A stretch of DNA of 64,000 nucleotides from the NCBI RefSeq assembly GCF_039545035.1, contig NZ_BAABRO010000011.1, forward strand, positions 124,001 to 188,000, read 5' to 3'. Below the pieces are notes generated by a model. It was not told where the DNA came from, did not search any database, and saw only the letters and a program-made list of their open reading frames with translations. The first letter of the stretch is position 1, and every line of letters starts with the position of its first letter. Shown here piece after piece: positions 56,246-63,739 of the stretch. Source of the stretch: Novipirellula caenicola. Its GTDB lineage: Bacteria; Planctomycetota; Planctomycetia; Pirellulales; Pirellulaceae. Both the position numbers and the translations under genes were made by a program.

Positions 56246-59200
56246 CCAGCCGTTCTGTAAAACCGATCTTCAAAAGCTCACCGGTTTCGAAACGGACTCC
56301 GGGACATGCCGTTGCGATCGATGTCCCTCTCGGTGCCGCGAAACAGCTGTACCTTGTCGTTACCGACGCTGGAAATGGATTCTCTTGTGACTGGGCGGAC
56401 TGGGCCGAACCCCGCTTGGTCGGACCGAAGGGTGAAAAGAAATTAACCGATCTGCAGTGGAAAGACGCATCGGCTCAGTGGGGCAAGGTCCGCGTCAATA
56501 AAAACGCAGGCGGCGGACCGCTAAAGATCGCGGGTAATGCGGTCACCTATGGGATCGGCACCCACGCCAATTCGCTGATCGCGTTTGATCTGCCCGAGGG
56601 CTACGACCGCTTCGTTGCCACAGGCGGGTTGGACAACGGTGGAACCGATCAAAGTGGTGGCGACGCTGCGGAAGTTGAATTTCTCGTCTACACCGCCAAG
56701 CCGGCACTGCCGACCAAGGGGCGTAACGAAGCGTCAGGATCGCATGAGGTGGCCGACGCCCTGGACGGTTTGGATGTCGGCGATGGTTTGGCGGCGACGT
56801 TGTTCGCGGCCGAACCACAACTGCTAAGCCCATCGAACATCGACATCGATCATCGCGGCCGCGTTTGGGTTTGTGAAATCGTTAACTACCGTCGTCACAA
56901 AGGAAAACGTGCCGAAGGAGACCGGATCTTGATTCTCGAAGATTCCGACGGCGATGGGCAAGCCGATACGGAAACGGTGTTCTACCAAGGCACCGATATC
57001 GATTCGCCTCATGGGGTTTGTGTGCTCGGCGATAAAGTCATCGTGTCGGCGGGTGACAAAGTTCTGCTGTTTACCGATTCGGACGGTGACGACAAACCGG
57101 ACGACAAGCAGGTCTTGTTCAGCGGCATTTCCGGAACCCAACACGACCACGGCATCCATGCGTTTACGTTTGGACCCGACGGCAAGTTGTATTTCAACTT
57201 TGGGAATGCTGGAAACCAAATCAAAGACAAAGACGGCAATCCGATCATCGATGCCGCCGGAAACGAAGTCGCTGCGAAACGGCAACCCTATCAAGAGGGG
57301 ATGGTGTTCCGCTGCAATCTTGATGGCAGCGAATTTGAAACGCTCGGCTGGAACTTTCGTAACAACTGGATGGTCACCGTCGACTCGTACGGATCCATTT
57401 GGCAATCCGATAACGATGACGATGGCAACAAAGGCGTGCGAATCAATTACGTGATGGAATTTGGGAACTACGGTTACAAAGACGAAAAGACAGGTGCTGG
57501 ATGGCGCTCACCTCGGACGGGGATGAGCACCGCGATTCCCGAACAGCACTGGCATTTGAACGATCCAGGCGTTGTTCCGAACCTGCTGTTGACCGGCGCA
57601 GGATCGCCCACCGGGATCACGGTTTACGAAGGTGATTTGTTGCCGATGTTTCGAGGCGATTTGATTCACTGTGACGCGGGACCCAATGTCTGCCGCGGTT
57701 ACCTACTGGAAAATGACGGCGCTGGTTATCGGGCCGAAATCCGTGACATCTTGACCGGTACACGCGACAAATGGTTTCGCCCGTCCGATGTAAAGGTGGC
57801 TCCCGATGGATCGTTAGTGATCGCCGATTGGTACGATCCTGGCGTCGGCGGCCACGGGATGGGGGATCTCGATCGAGGTCGCTTGTTCCGAATCGTGCCG
57901 AGTGATCACGACGGCAAATACCAAACGCCAAAGTTTGATTTCACCAACATCGACGGGGCCATCGAGGGACTCAAGAACCCGAACTACGCGGTTCGCGCGA
58001 TGGCTTGGCAATCGCTGCACAAGCGAGGAGCGGATGCCGAATCGGCACTCGCGAAGCTGGCGTCGTCAAAAAATCCGATCTATCGTGCTCGCGCGTTTTG
58101 GTTGCTGGGCAAGATCGAGGGGCGTGGTGAGAAAACCGTTTCCGCAGCGATCGCGGACGATGATCCCAATATTCGCATCGTCGGCGTCCGCTTAGCGCGT
58201 CAATTGAATCACGATGTTAGTGACTACGTTCCCCGGTTGATCAAGGACGATTCATCTCAAGTACGTCGTGAATTGTTGGTCGCGCTTCGCCATACCAACG
58301 CGGCTCAAAAGGCAAATTGGTGGGCCGAGCTGGCGCTGCAACATGACGGCCACGACCGCTGGTACCTCGAAGCACTTGGATTGGCATCCGATACTGACGC
58401 GGACGCCTGTTTCGCCGCTTGGCTCGAAAAGGTGGGTGAGCATTGGGATTCGCGTGCAGGACGTGACATCGTTTGGCGAAGTCGATCCGCATTGGCACCT
58501 GCCTATCTGGCGAAACTTTTGCAAGATCCAGCCACCAGCGAAGCAGATCAAGCACGTTACCTTCGCGCACTGGATTTCCATGAGGCAACGGAGAAAGAGG
58601 AGTCGCTGAAACGTTTGGTCATTTCAGCCGCGAGTTCCACCGTTGCCGCGGGAAACCAGAAAGACAAGTTGGTGGTCGAAGCGGTTTTGCGACTTGGTGA
58701 TTTCGACTTTGAAGGTAGCGGTCCAGCGAAACATTCGGTACTGCGCTATTTGCGTGCCCAGCCTGGAACGGACGCGTATTTCGATTTGTTAAGGCGTTTC
58801 AAATTCAGCGAAATGGCGGACGACTTGGTCGAGTTCAGTCTGACGCACCACGACCAAACCAGCGGTGTCCGTGCCGCGGAGATCTTGTTTTCGATGGATC
58901 GTCAATCGTTGCTGCTCGATGCAATGCAAAGCGATGACATCAAGCGGCGTGTTGCGGCGGTGACGTTGGTGGGGCATGCGGGACGCAATCAAGCCGTCTC
59001 GTTGTTGTTGCCGCTGGTTACGACGGATGGTTTGCCCAACGAAGTGCGTGTCGCGGCGCTAGAGGGAATCTCGCGACGTCCCAACGGTCGCAAAAGACTG
59101 CTCGACTTGGTCGTCACTCGAAAATTGCCAGATGACTTAAGGTTTGCAGCCGCGAACGTGCTGTTATCGACCGAAGAGGAAGCGATTCGCAACGAAGCGG

Positions 59201-59694
59201 CGAAATATCTAGAGCTTCCTGCGACCGCCGACAGCCAACCGTTGCCGCCGCTAGGAACGCTTGTCAAGCGACGAGGTGACGTGGCTGCCGGCGCCGAGGT
59301 GTTCCGAAAAACAGGGACGTGCATCAACTGTCACAAAGTGAATGGCGAAGGAAAGGAAGTCGGGCCGGATTTGTCCGAGATCGGCAGCAAGTTATCGCGG
59401 GAAGCGATGTACGTTTCGATTCTGGACCCCAGCGCGGCGGTCAGTCACAACTTCGAAACCTACAGCCTGCTCACTGACGACGGTTCGGCGATCACCGGAT
59501 TGTTGGTCAGCGATACCGCGGAATCGGTCACACTACGCAACGCCGAGGGGATCGATCAAACGGTCAGCAAGGATGAAATTGAAATCTTTCAAAAGCAATC
59601 CAAGTCGTTGATGCCCCAAGATCTGCAGCGATTGATGACCGCCGATCAGCTGGTCAACCTCGTCGAGTACACCCTAACGCTAACAAAAAAGTAA
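56188..59694 (+). CDS. PVC-type haem-binding protein (NPCBM, propeller, HEAT-like repeats, CxxCH), -1 frame continuation of ThuA gene
   Basis: About 1168 residues in the -1 frame. The first part is an NPCBM-like carbohydrate-binding domain (VVTDAGNGFSCDWADWAEPR, GIGTHANSLIAFDLPEGY). A six-bladed propeller follows (PSNIDIDHRGRVWV, DSPHGVCVLGDKVIV, NIRIVGVRLARQL), then HEAT-like repeats, then a C-terminal haem motif CINCH at 59320-59334 and DFLSEIGSKL-type PVC pattern. There is no ATG in this frame until about 57301 and no signal peptide, so it cannot be translated normally on its own. It is best read as the C-terminal part of the ThuA product, reached by a shift at the A10 run. Reported from the shift point. 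Confidence 0.8.
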   Translation, partial: EKKKSDRPAAIKRSQANAVASRSVKPIFKSSPVSKRTPGHAVAIDVPLGAAKQLYLVVTDAGNGFSCDWADWAEPRLVGPKGEKKLTDLQWKDASAQWGKVRVNKNAGGGPLKIAGNAVTYGIGTHANSLIAFDLPEGYDRFVATGGLDNGGTDQSGGDAAEVEFLVYTAKPALPTKGRNEASGSHEVADALDGLDVGDGLAATLFAAEPQLLSPSNIDIDHRGRVWVCEIVNYRRHKGKRAEGDRILILEDSDGDGQADTETVFYQGTDIDSPHGVCVLGDKVIVSAGDKVLLFTDSDGDDKPDDKQVLFSGISGTQHDHGIHAFTFGPDGKLYFNFGNAGNQIKDKDGNPIIDAAGNEVAAKRQPYQEGMVFRCNLDGSEFETLGWNFRNNWMVTVDSYGSIWQSDNDDDGNKGVRINYVMEFGNYGYKDEKTGAGWRSPRTGMSTAIPEQHWHLNDPGVVPNLLLTGAGSPTGITVYEGDLLPMFRGDLIHCDAGPNVCRGYLLENDGAGYRAEIRDILTGTRDKWFRPSDVKVAPDGSLVIADWYDPGVGGHGMGDLDRGRLFRIVPSDHDGKYQTPKFDFTNIDGAIEGLKNPNYAVRAMAWQSLHKRGADAESALAKLASSKNPIYRARAFWLLGKIEGRGEKTVSAAIADDDPNIRIVGVRLARQLNHDVSDYVPRLIKDDSSQVRRELLVALRHTNAAQKANWWAELALQHDGHDRWYLEALGLASDTDADACFAAWLEKVGEHWDSRAGRDIVWRSRSALAPAYLAKLLQDPATSEADQARYLRALDFHEATEKEESLKRLVISAASSTVAAGNQKDKLVVEAVLRLGDFDFEGSGPAKHSVLRYLRAQPGTDAYFDLLRRFKFSEMADDLVEFSLTHHDQTSGVRAAEILFSMDRQSLLLDAMQSDDIKRRVAAVTLVGHAGRNQAVSLLLPLVTTDGLPNEVRVAALEGISRRPNGRKRLLDLVVTRKLPDDLRFAAANVLLSTEEEAIRNEAAKYLELPATADSQPLPPLGTLVKRRGDVAAGAEVFRKTGTCINCHKVNGEGKEVGPDLSEIGSKLSREAMYVSILDPSAAVSHNFETYSLLTDDGSAITGLLVSDTAESVTLRNAEGIDQTVSKDEIEIFQKQSKSLMPQDLQRLMTADQLVNLVEYTLTLTKK

Positions 59695-60508
59695 CGTCAG
59701 CGAATCTCCCTGATCAGCCCATTGTCGCTCGGCTTTCCAAGCCGATTGCGATCATTCACTCGCAGCAAACCGCTTGATCGGCACTCTGCCGTTAGTTTCA
59801 TGATTGCGAGCAGGACAAACAAATCAATCCAGAGCATCGATTCGACTCTTCCTGTCCTTACCCACGATCTCAGTCGCGATAGCGACGAAAGTACCTAGCT
59901 GCGGGCGTCAGCCCGCAGAAACGTCTTGCGGGCCTCGCTATCGCAACAAGACTTGGGCACCTCATTGTCGCTCGGCTTTCCATGCCGATTGCGTTTATTC
60001 ACTCGCAGCAAACCGCTTGATCGGCACTCCGCCGTTAGTTTCATGATTGCGAGCAGGACAAACGAATCAATCCAGAGCAACGATTCGCCTCTCCCTGTCC
60101 TTTCCCACGATCTCAGTCGCGATAGCGACGGCAGCAGCGAACAAGACTTGCGGGCATCGCTATCGCAACCAGACTTGCGTAACTCATTGTCGCTCGGCTT
60201 TCCAAGCCGATTGCGTTCCTTCACTCGCAGCAAAACCGCTTCATCGGCAGTCGTTCATTGCAACCACACGTGCACCAACGGCGAGCAATCCACCACTCGC
60301 ACTGCCGCATCGAATGCAACAATCCGCGTGCCCAGGCGAACGCAAGTCAGCAGCGTTACCCGTCGACGCTCAACCCCCATCGCAATTCGCCTCGTTTCTT
60401 AACCCTAAACTTCCCTCGAATGTCTGCCGATCAAGCGAAGCTTGCTCAAACCGGATCAAGAGCAACAGTTACAGTCCCAAGATCTCGAGCCCCGGTATCA
60501 CCTCGACG
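59695..60508. other. Non-coding region with tandem repeats, left of the cassette array
   Basis: 814 bases. Two full and one partial unit of a 222-243 base repeat occupy 59721-60250. The remainder to 60508 shows no gene. Frames that stay open here run through the repeats and are not real. No integrase or recombinase remnant is seen. Confidence 0.6.
59721..60250 (+). repeat. Tandem repeat, units of 243 and 222 bases plus a partial copy
   Basis: Each unit begins ATTGTCGCTCGGCTTTCC (starts at 59721, 59964, 60186), and continues through TCACTCGCAGCAAACCGCTT, GATTGCGAGCAGGACAAAC and GATCTCAGTCGCGATAGCG. The first unit also has a perfect 8 bp hairpin (CTGCGGGC/GCCCGCAG). The first hairpin (TCGGCTT/AAGCCGA) recurs behind lysS at 6949. 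Confidence 0.8.
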
Positions 60509-60688
60509 ATGAAGCGACCAGGATTTGTGACGCTATCGATTCCGCCGGAGGAGCAGTGGAGCGACTCACTTCGCTGGCTCACAAGAGAACAGCAAGAGCG
60601 GTTTGCCACCGCAGAATTTTTCACAATGCTACAAATGCATATCACCGGTCGGTATTTGAAGCTCCCCCAACGCTCGCCACCGAAGTAA
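60509..60688 (+). CDS. Small hypothetical protein just left of the cassette array
   Basis: 59 residues (MKRPGFVTLSIPPEEQWSD then LRWLTREQQERFATAEFF). The sequence has a sensible mix and a helical C-terminus. An overlapping ORF in another frame (starting at 60442) is the alternative. No family recognised. The coding call is weak. Confidence 0.35.
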   Translation: MKRPGFVTLSIPPEEQWSDSLRWLTREQQERFATAEFFTMLQMHITGRYLKLPQRSPPK

Positions 60689-60953
60689 GCGGTTGCTGAT
60701 TGTTGCAACGGCAAGCTTCGGAAAAGACCGTCGTGATCGCATACAAGCTGGCTGCGGTTTCGCAACGAGGGCAACGGGGAACTGGAAATCCATTCCACAA
60801 GCCGAACGAAATTTGCAGCAACCAGCAGTACCTCGTCATCAAAAATGGATTAAAATCAAGGAAATCGAAAACGAGACTCCAGCGTGGAGTCTCCTCCCCA
60901 TCAAGTACGACACCGAGTCGTACATAACTCCGTTGTCCGCCGCAGGTCAAACG

Positions 60954-61430
60954 ATGGCAAACTTAATCATCGAAACATCGCCGACGATTAACTGGTACTC
61001 CGACCTGTTTCCCTTCTTTTCGATGGTTGAATCGACGATTCGCAGTCGTCGGTGGCTTTGGACTGACGTTGAGATCAACAGAAAACTACCCGTTCCCGAC
61101 AATGTGTACGGCCGCTACCTGATTGATGGTGACACGCTTTACGACTTCGCAGTTGGGCGCCCGCAGTTTGTTTGGTCGGTACTGTCCGCGTTGCCTGCCG
61201 ACGCGGACTTCGACCCCACCATGCTCGATTCTGTACCCAGCGCCGACGGAAATCCAGATTTCTGGCACGGGGCGCCCAAACCGCAGTTTCCGGGCGCTGA
61301 ATTCGAGATCGTGTGCTGGGATTCGTCCGCAACACTGATGATTGGTGCTGGTGCTTCCGTCTCGGAGGCTTTCCGTGCTGCATATCCCGGTGCTCTTGAC
61401 CTCGATGTGGAGAATCAATCGCGGGGCTAG
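60954..61430 (+). CDS. Cassette ORF 1, hypothetical
   Basis: 158 residues from the ATG at 60954, 22 bases after the cassette boundary; the longer ORF upstream crosses the boundary. The sequence (MANLIIETSPTINWYSDLFPFF) has many aromatic residues, no signal peptide and a mostly ordered look, as many cassette proteins have. No family recognised. Its stop at 61430 is two bases before attC B. Confidence 0.7.
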   Translation: MANLIIETSPTINWYSDLFPFFSMVESTIRSRRWLWTDVEINRKLPVPDNVYGRYLIDGDTLYDFAVGRPQFVWSVLSALPADADFDPTMLDSVPSADGNPDFWHGAPKPQFPGAEFEIVCWDSSATLMIGAGASVSEAFRAAYPGALDLDVENQSRG

Positions 61431-61432
61431 CT

Positions 61433-61584
61433 GCGGACAACAATGTGTGGCCGCAGAGTTGCGGCATCCATGCCGCAAACGCCTTCCTTCTTCACTCAAA
61501 CGGGGCTTGCGTTGTATAATCCGTTCGTTGGTCAACGTCTTTCGCTTCGATCAGGGGCGGCGTCGGCCACACAACCCGTTACGC
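61433..61584 (+). repeat. attC site B
   Basis: R'' GCGGACAAC (61433), L'' TGTGTGGCCG, L' CGGCCACACA (exact complement of L''), R' GTTACGC (61578). The R'' pairs with GTTGTCCGC at the start of its own cassette (60932). Central hairpins fill the 152-base site. Confidence 0.85.
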
Positions 61585-61605
61585 GACCTACCGTGAGGCG
61601 ATGCG

Positions 61606-61884
61606 ATACATATTCTGCCGCACATCATTGCGCTCTTCGTTGTCGGGCTCATCTGCCTTTGGGGCTCGCTCTGCGTTCTCTCTATCGGCGGATGGTTTGT
61701 GCATCGCAACGATCACTTGCACGTTCCACCCATCGACGAGAGTGAACTGCCCGACTTCGGCAATCCCGGCTACTCATGGCGTGATCCGATCGTTTGGGTG
61801 TTTGGCTTTTTCTGCTGGCCCGTGTTGGTCGCTCTTCGCTTAGACTCTTGGTACCGTTCACGATATGGCGGGCCTCAACCGTAG
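61606..61884 (+). CDS. Cassette ORF 2, small two-span membrane protein with unclear start
   Basis: The frame is open from a stop at 61594 to 61884. It reads LPHIIALFVVGLICLWGSL (a first span), then a loop (VPPIDESELPDFGNP), then DPIVWVFGFFCWPVLVAL (second span). The first span has no ATG, GTG or TTG before it; 61606 (ATA) sits seven bases after a GAGG, and a GTG at 61699 starts after the first span. Either a rare start, an unseen frameshift from the ATG at 61601, or start at 61699 is possible. The cassette context supports it as a gene. No family recognised. Confidence 0.5.
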   Translation: MHILPHIIALFVVGLICLWGSLCVLSIGGWFVHRNDHLHVPPIDESELPDFGNPGYSWRDPIVWVFGFFCWPVLVALRLDSWYRSRYGGPQP

Positions 61885-61890
61885 ATTGCC

Positions 61891-62031
61891 GGTCGCACAA
61901 CATGGTTTTTACGCTAGGCCTTCGGCGCACCTTGGCTCTTTGGCAACGAGCCTTGGCCTTGGTACAATCTCTCGTAGTTCAAACATCGCTCGCTTTGTTT
62001 AGGGCGGTGTCGTAAAAAACTTCCGTTGTCG
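61891..62031 (+). repeat. attC site C
   Basis: R'' GGTCGCACAAC (61891) is complementary to the cassette start GTTACGCGACC at 61578 at nine of eleven bases. L'' GGTTTTTACG and L' CGTAAAAAAC are near-perfect complements. R' GTTGTCG begins at 62025. Confidence 0.85.
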
Positions 62032-62048
62032 GGCACTAGTCATTCGTG

Positions 62049-62309
62049 ATGCCAGCCGTTCTCACACTGATTGCCATTGGGTTGTTTGTCGCGGGCGTGC
62101 GATCACTTGCTTCGCTCAAACGCATCGCCGAGCCAACAGACACTGAACGCTCTGACCCGTTCTTTACCTCGGTCACATTACTTTTTTCGACCGCTAACCG
62201 GAGTGACGAGTTTAAACTGGTGCAGCGGCGCACGATCTGGCTGTTCTGCGGTTCCATACTCTTGCTGTACATTGCACGGGTCGCATTCTTGCAGTCCGCT
62301 TCAATCTGA
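62049..62309 (+). CDS. Cassette ORF 3, small membrane protein
   Basis: 86 residues from the ATG at 62049; GTG at 62046 is an alternative. Two hydrophobic segments (MPAVLTLIAIGLFVAGV and WLFCGSILLLYIARVAFL) surround a polar loop (SDPFFTSVTLLFSTANR). No family recognised. It lies between attC sites C and D. Confidence 0.7.
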   Translation: MPAVLTLIAIGLFVAGVRSLASLKRIAEPTDTERSDPFFTSVTLLFSTANRSDEFKLVQRRTIWLFCGSILLLYIARVAFLQSASI

Positions 62310-62368
62310 TGCGGTTGCTGGTGTATTAACACGCCTTGCGCGATGGCGGCGGTTTATCTCGCTTCAAG

Positions 62369-62509
62369 TGCCCGACAACATGGTTTTTAAGCAAGGGCCT
62401 TCGGCACACCTTGGCTCTTTGGCAACGGGCCTTGGCCTTGGTACAATTTCCTCAGTTCCGACATCGTTCGCTTCGTTTAGGGCGGTGTCGTAAAAACCTT
62501 CCGTTGGGC
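62369..62509 (+). repeat. attC site D
   Basis: R'' TGCCCGACAAC (62369) is the exact complement of the cassette start GTTGTCGGGCA at 62025. L'' GGTTTTTA and L' TAAAAACC are exact complements. R' GTTGGGC (62503) fits the integron core consensus GTTRRRY. Confidence 0.9.
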
Positions 62510-62522
62510 GGCCTACCGTACT

Positions 62523-62858
62523 GTGACCTTCCCGCTCCAAGACCTGATCGTTACATCCGGTTGGGCCGTCGGCTACCATCAATTTCATGCTGTCGATCCG
62601 ACGCCTGAGCTCTTTGCTGACAATCTCTCATTGTGGTTCAAACAGGACATGTACCAAGCGCGCCACCAGCGCTACGATCGGTTGGTTGACCTCGGCTGGA
62701 CGCCGGAAGGCGATTGGGACAACGGCGCATTCAAACTCGTTCTGTACGCTGGCGACTTTCATGGCGAATTATTGCATGAAATTCGCACGAAAGACCGCGA
62801 GCAAGTGGTTGCGGCCATGAATGACTGGTTTCACGCTGTTTCAGATGGACAGCTTTAA
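62523..62858 (+). CDS. Cassette ORF 4, hypothetical
   Basis: 111 residues from the GTG at 62523, 20 bases after the cassette start. The sequence is Trp- and Asp-rich and well ordered (SGWAVGYHQFHAVDPTPELF, KLVLYAGDFHGELLHEIRT). The small size and lack of targeting signal resemble cassette or immunity proteins in general. No family recognised. Confidence 0.7.
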   Translation: MTFPLQDLIVTSGWAVGYHQFHAVDPTPELFADNLSLWFKQDMYQARHQRYDRLVDLGWTPEGDWDNGAFKLVLYAGDFHGELLHEIRTKDREQVVAAMNDWFHAVSDGQL

Positions 62859-62868
62859 CGCGTCCCCC

Positions 62869-63012
62869 GGTCGCACAACATGGTTTTTACGCTGAGGCCC
62901 TCCGGGCACACCTTCGCTCTTTGACAACGGGCCATGGCCTTGGTTCAATCTCTCGCACTTCAGACGTCGTTCGCTTCGTCCAGGGCGGTGTCGTAAAAAC
63001 CTTCCGTTGGTT
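62869..63012 (+). repeat. attC site E
   Basis: R'' GGTCGCACAAC (62869) matches the complement of the cassette start GTTGGGCGGCC (62503) at nine of eleven bases. L'' GGTTTTTACG and L' CGTAAAAACC are exact complements. R' begins GTTGGTT at 63006. Its first 25 bases are identical to attC C. Confidence 0.88.
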
Positions 63013-63019
63013 GCTCTCA

Positions 63020-63568
63020 GTGTCTCGTCCTCAAACGGTTAACTCGTCAATTATCAGCGTGACCGCGCTTGCGATTGCCGTTTGCGTATTATTCCTTTCT
63101 TCCTGCTCGACCGAGGATCCAAACGTGACTCCTGATCCAAAGCTATCCAAACACGAGATCATGCGTCTTGCTGAAGACGTTGAGGCTGGGCGTCGTGACG
63201 AGAGCGAACTAGCCGAGCACGGGGTCAAGGCTGGTGAGTGGGTCGAAATCGACAAAGAAGAGTTGCTCAGACAGGTCGAGAATCAAGACGATCAAGTCTT
63301 CATCGTTCTCTACCGTGACGACTTTCCCTACGATGATCGATCAGAAGTCGAGGACGCGTTAGTGGATGCCCTGTCAAGAGACGGGGTTGGTGAATGGACC
63401 GGTGCTGGCACGGGGCTTGGCGAGCGGCCTTACTTCGACATCAGTTTTACGATCACTGATCCCGATAAGGCACTCGCCATCATTCGGTCAGTGCTTCGTG
63501 CAAAAAGAGTCGGCAAATCGACGGAGATTCGACTAGGTGACGGTACGTACTCCGTATACGACGAGTAG
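63020..63568 (+). CDS. Cassette ORF 5, putative lipoprotein
   Basis: 182 residues from the GTG at 63020, inside the cassette; the longer frame runs through attC E. A hydrophobic signal ends in the lipobox LFLSSC at about residues 22-27, so a cassette-encoded lipoprotein is likely. The mature part is acidic, with LRQVENQDDQVFIVLYRDDFPYDDRSEVEDAL near its middle and a GSTEIRLGDGTYSVYDE-type end. No family recognised. It is the longest cassette. Confidence 0.7.
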   Translation: MSRPQTVNSSIISVTALAIAVCVLFLSSCSTEDPNVTPDPKLSKHEIMRLAEDVEAGRRDESELAEHGVKAGEWVEIDKEELLRQVENQDDQVFIVLYRDDFPYDDRSEVEDALVDALSRDGVGEWTGAGTGLGERPYFDISFTITDPDKALAIIRSVLRAKRVGKSTEIRLGDGTYSVYDE

Positions 63569-63581
63569 GTAACCGTGCCAA

Positions 63582-63721
63582 CAACCAACACAGATTGTCT
63601 GCATGGTCGCTGCGCGATCGCCGCTTATCAATTCAAACGCTGTCCGATTTGCTACAATCATTCGTAGTTCAGCGCCGTTCGCTTCGGTGGCGTGCGGCGA
63701 CAGACAATCTTCCCGTTGTGT
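63582..63721 (+). repeat. attC site F
   Basis: R'' CAACCAAC (63582) matches the complement of the cassette start GTTGGTTGC at 63006 over eight bases. L'' AGATTGTCTG and L' CAGACAATCT are exact complements, though unlike the L boxes of other sites. R' GTTGTGT lies at 63715. Confidence 0.88.
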
Positions 63722-63739
63722 GCCACAGGTTCATCGTTT

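Noticed and set aside
59721-60250. CRISPR array
   Set aside because: The repeats are 222-243 bases with no short spacers or regular period; it is a tandem duplication, not a CRISPR.
60815-60938. A sixth attC site ending at the 60932 crossover
   Set aside because: R'' GCAGCAAC matches a possible cassette start at 60692, but no L''/L' pair is found, so it is only noted as a degenerate site or attI remnant.
59895-60950. Integrase or recombinase remnant left of the array on the minus strand
   Set aside because: Minus-strand frames here show no tyrosine recombinase motifs; they run through the tandem repeat.
60693-61430. Long plus-strand ORF starting at 60693
   Set aside because: Its first 86 codons cross the cassette boundary at 60932 and look non-coding; the ATG at 60954 is the better start.
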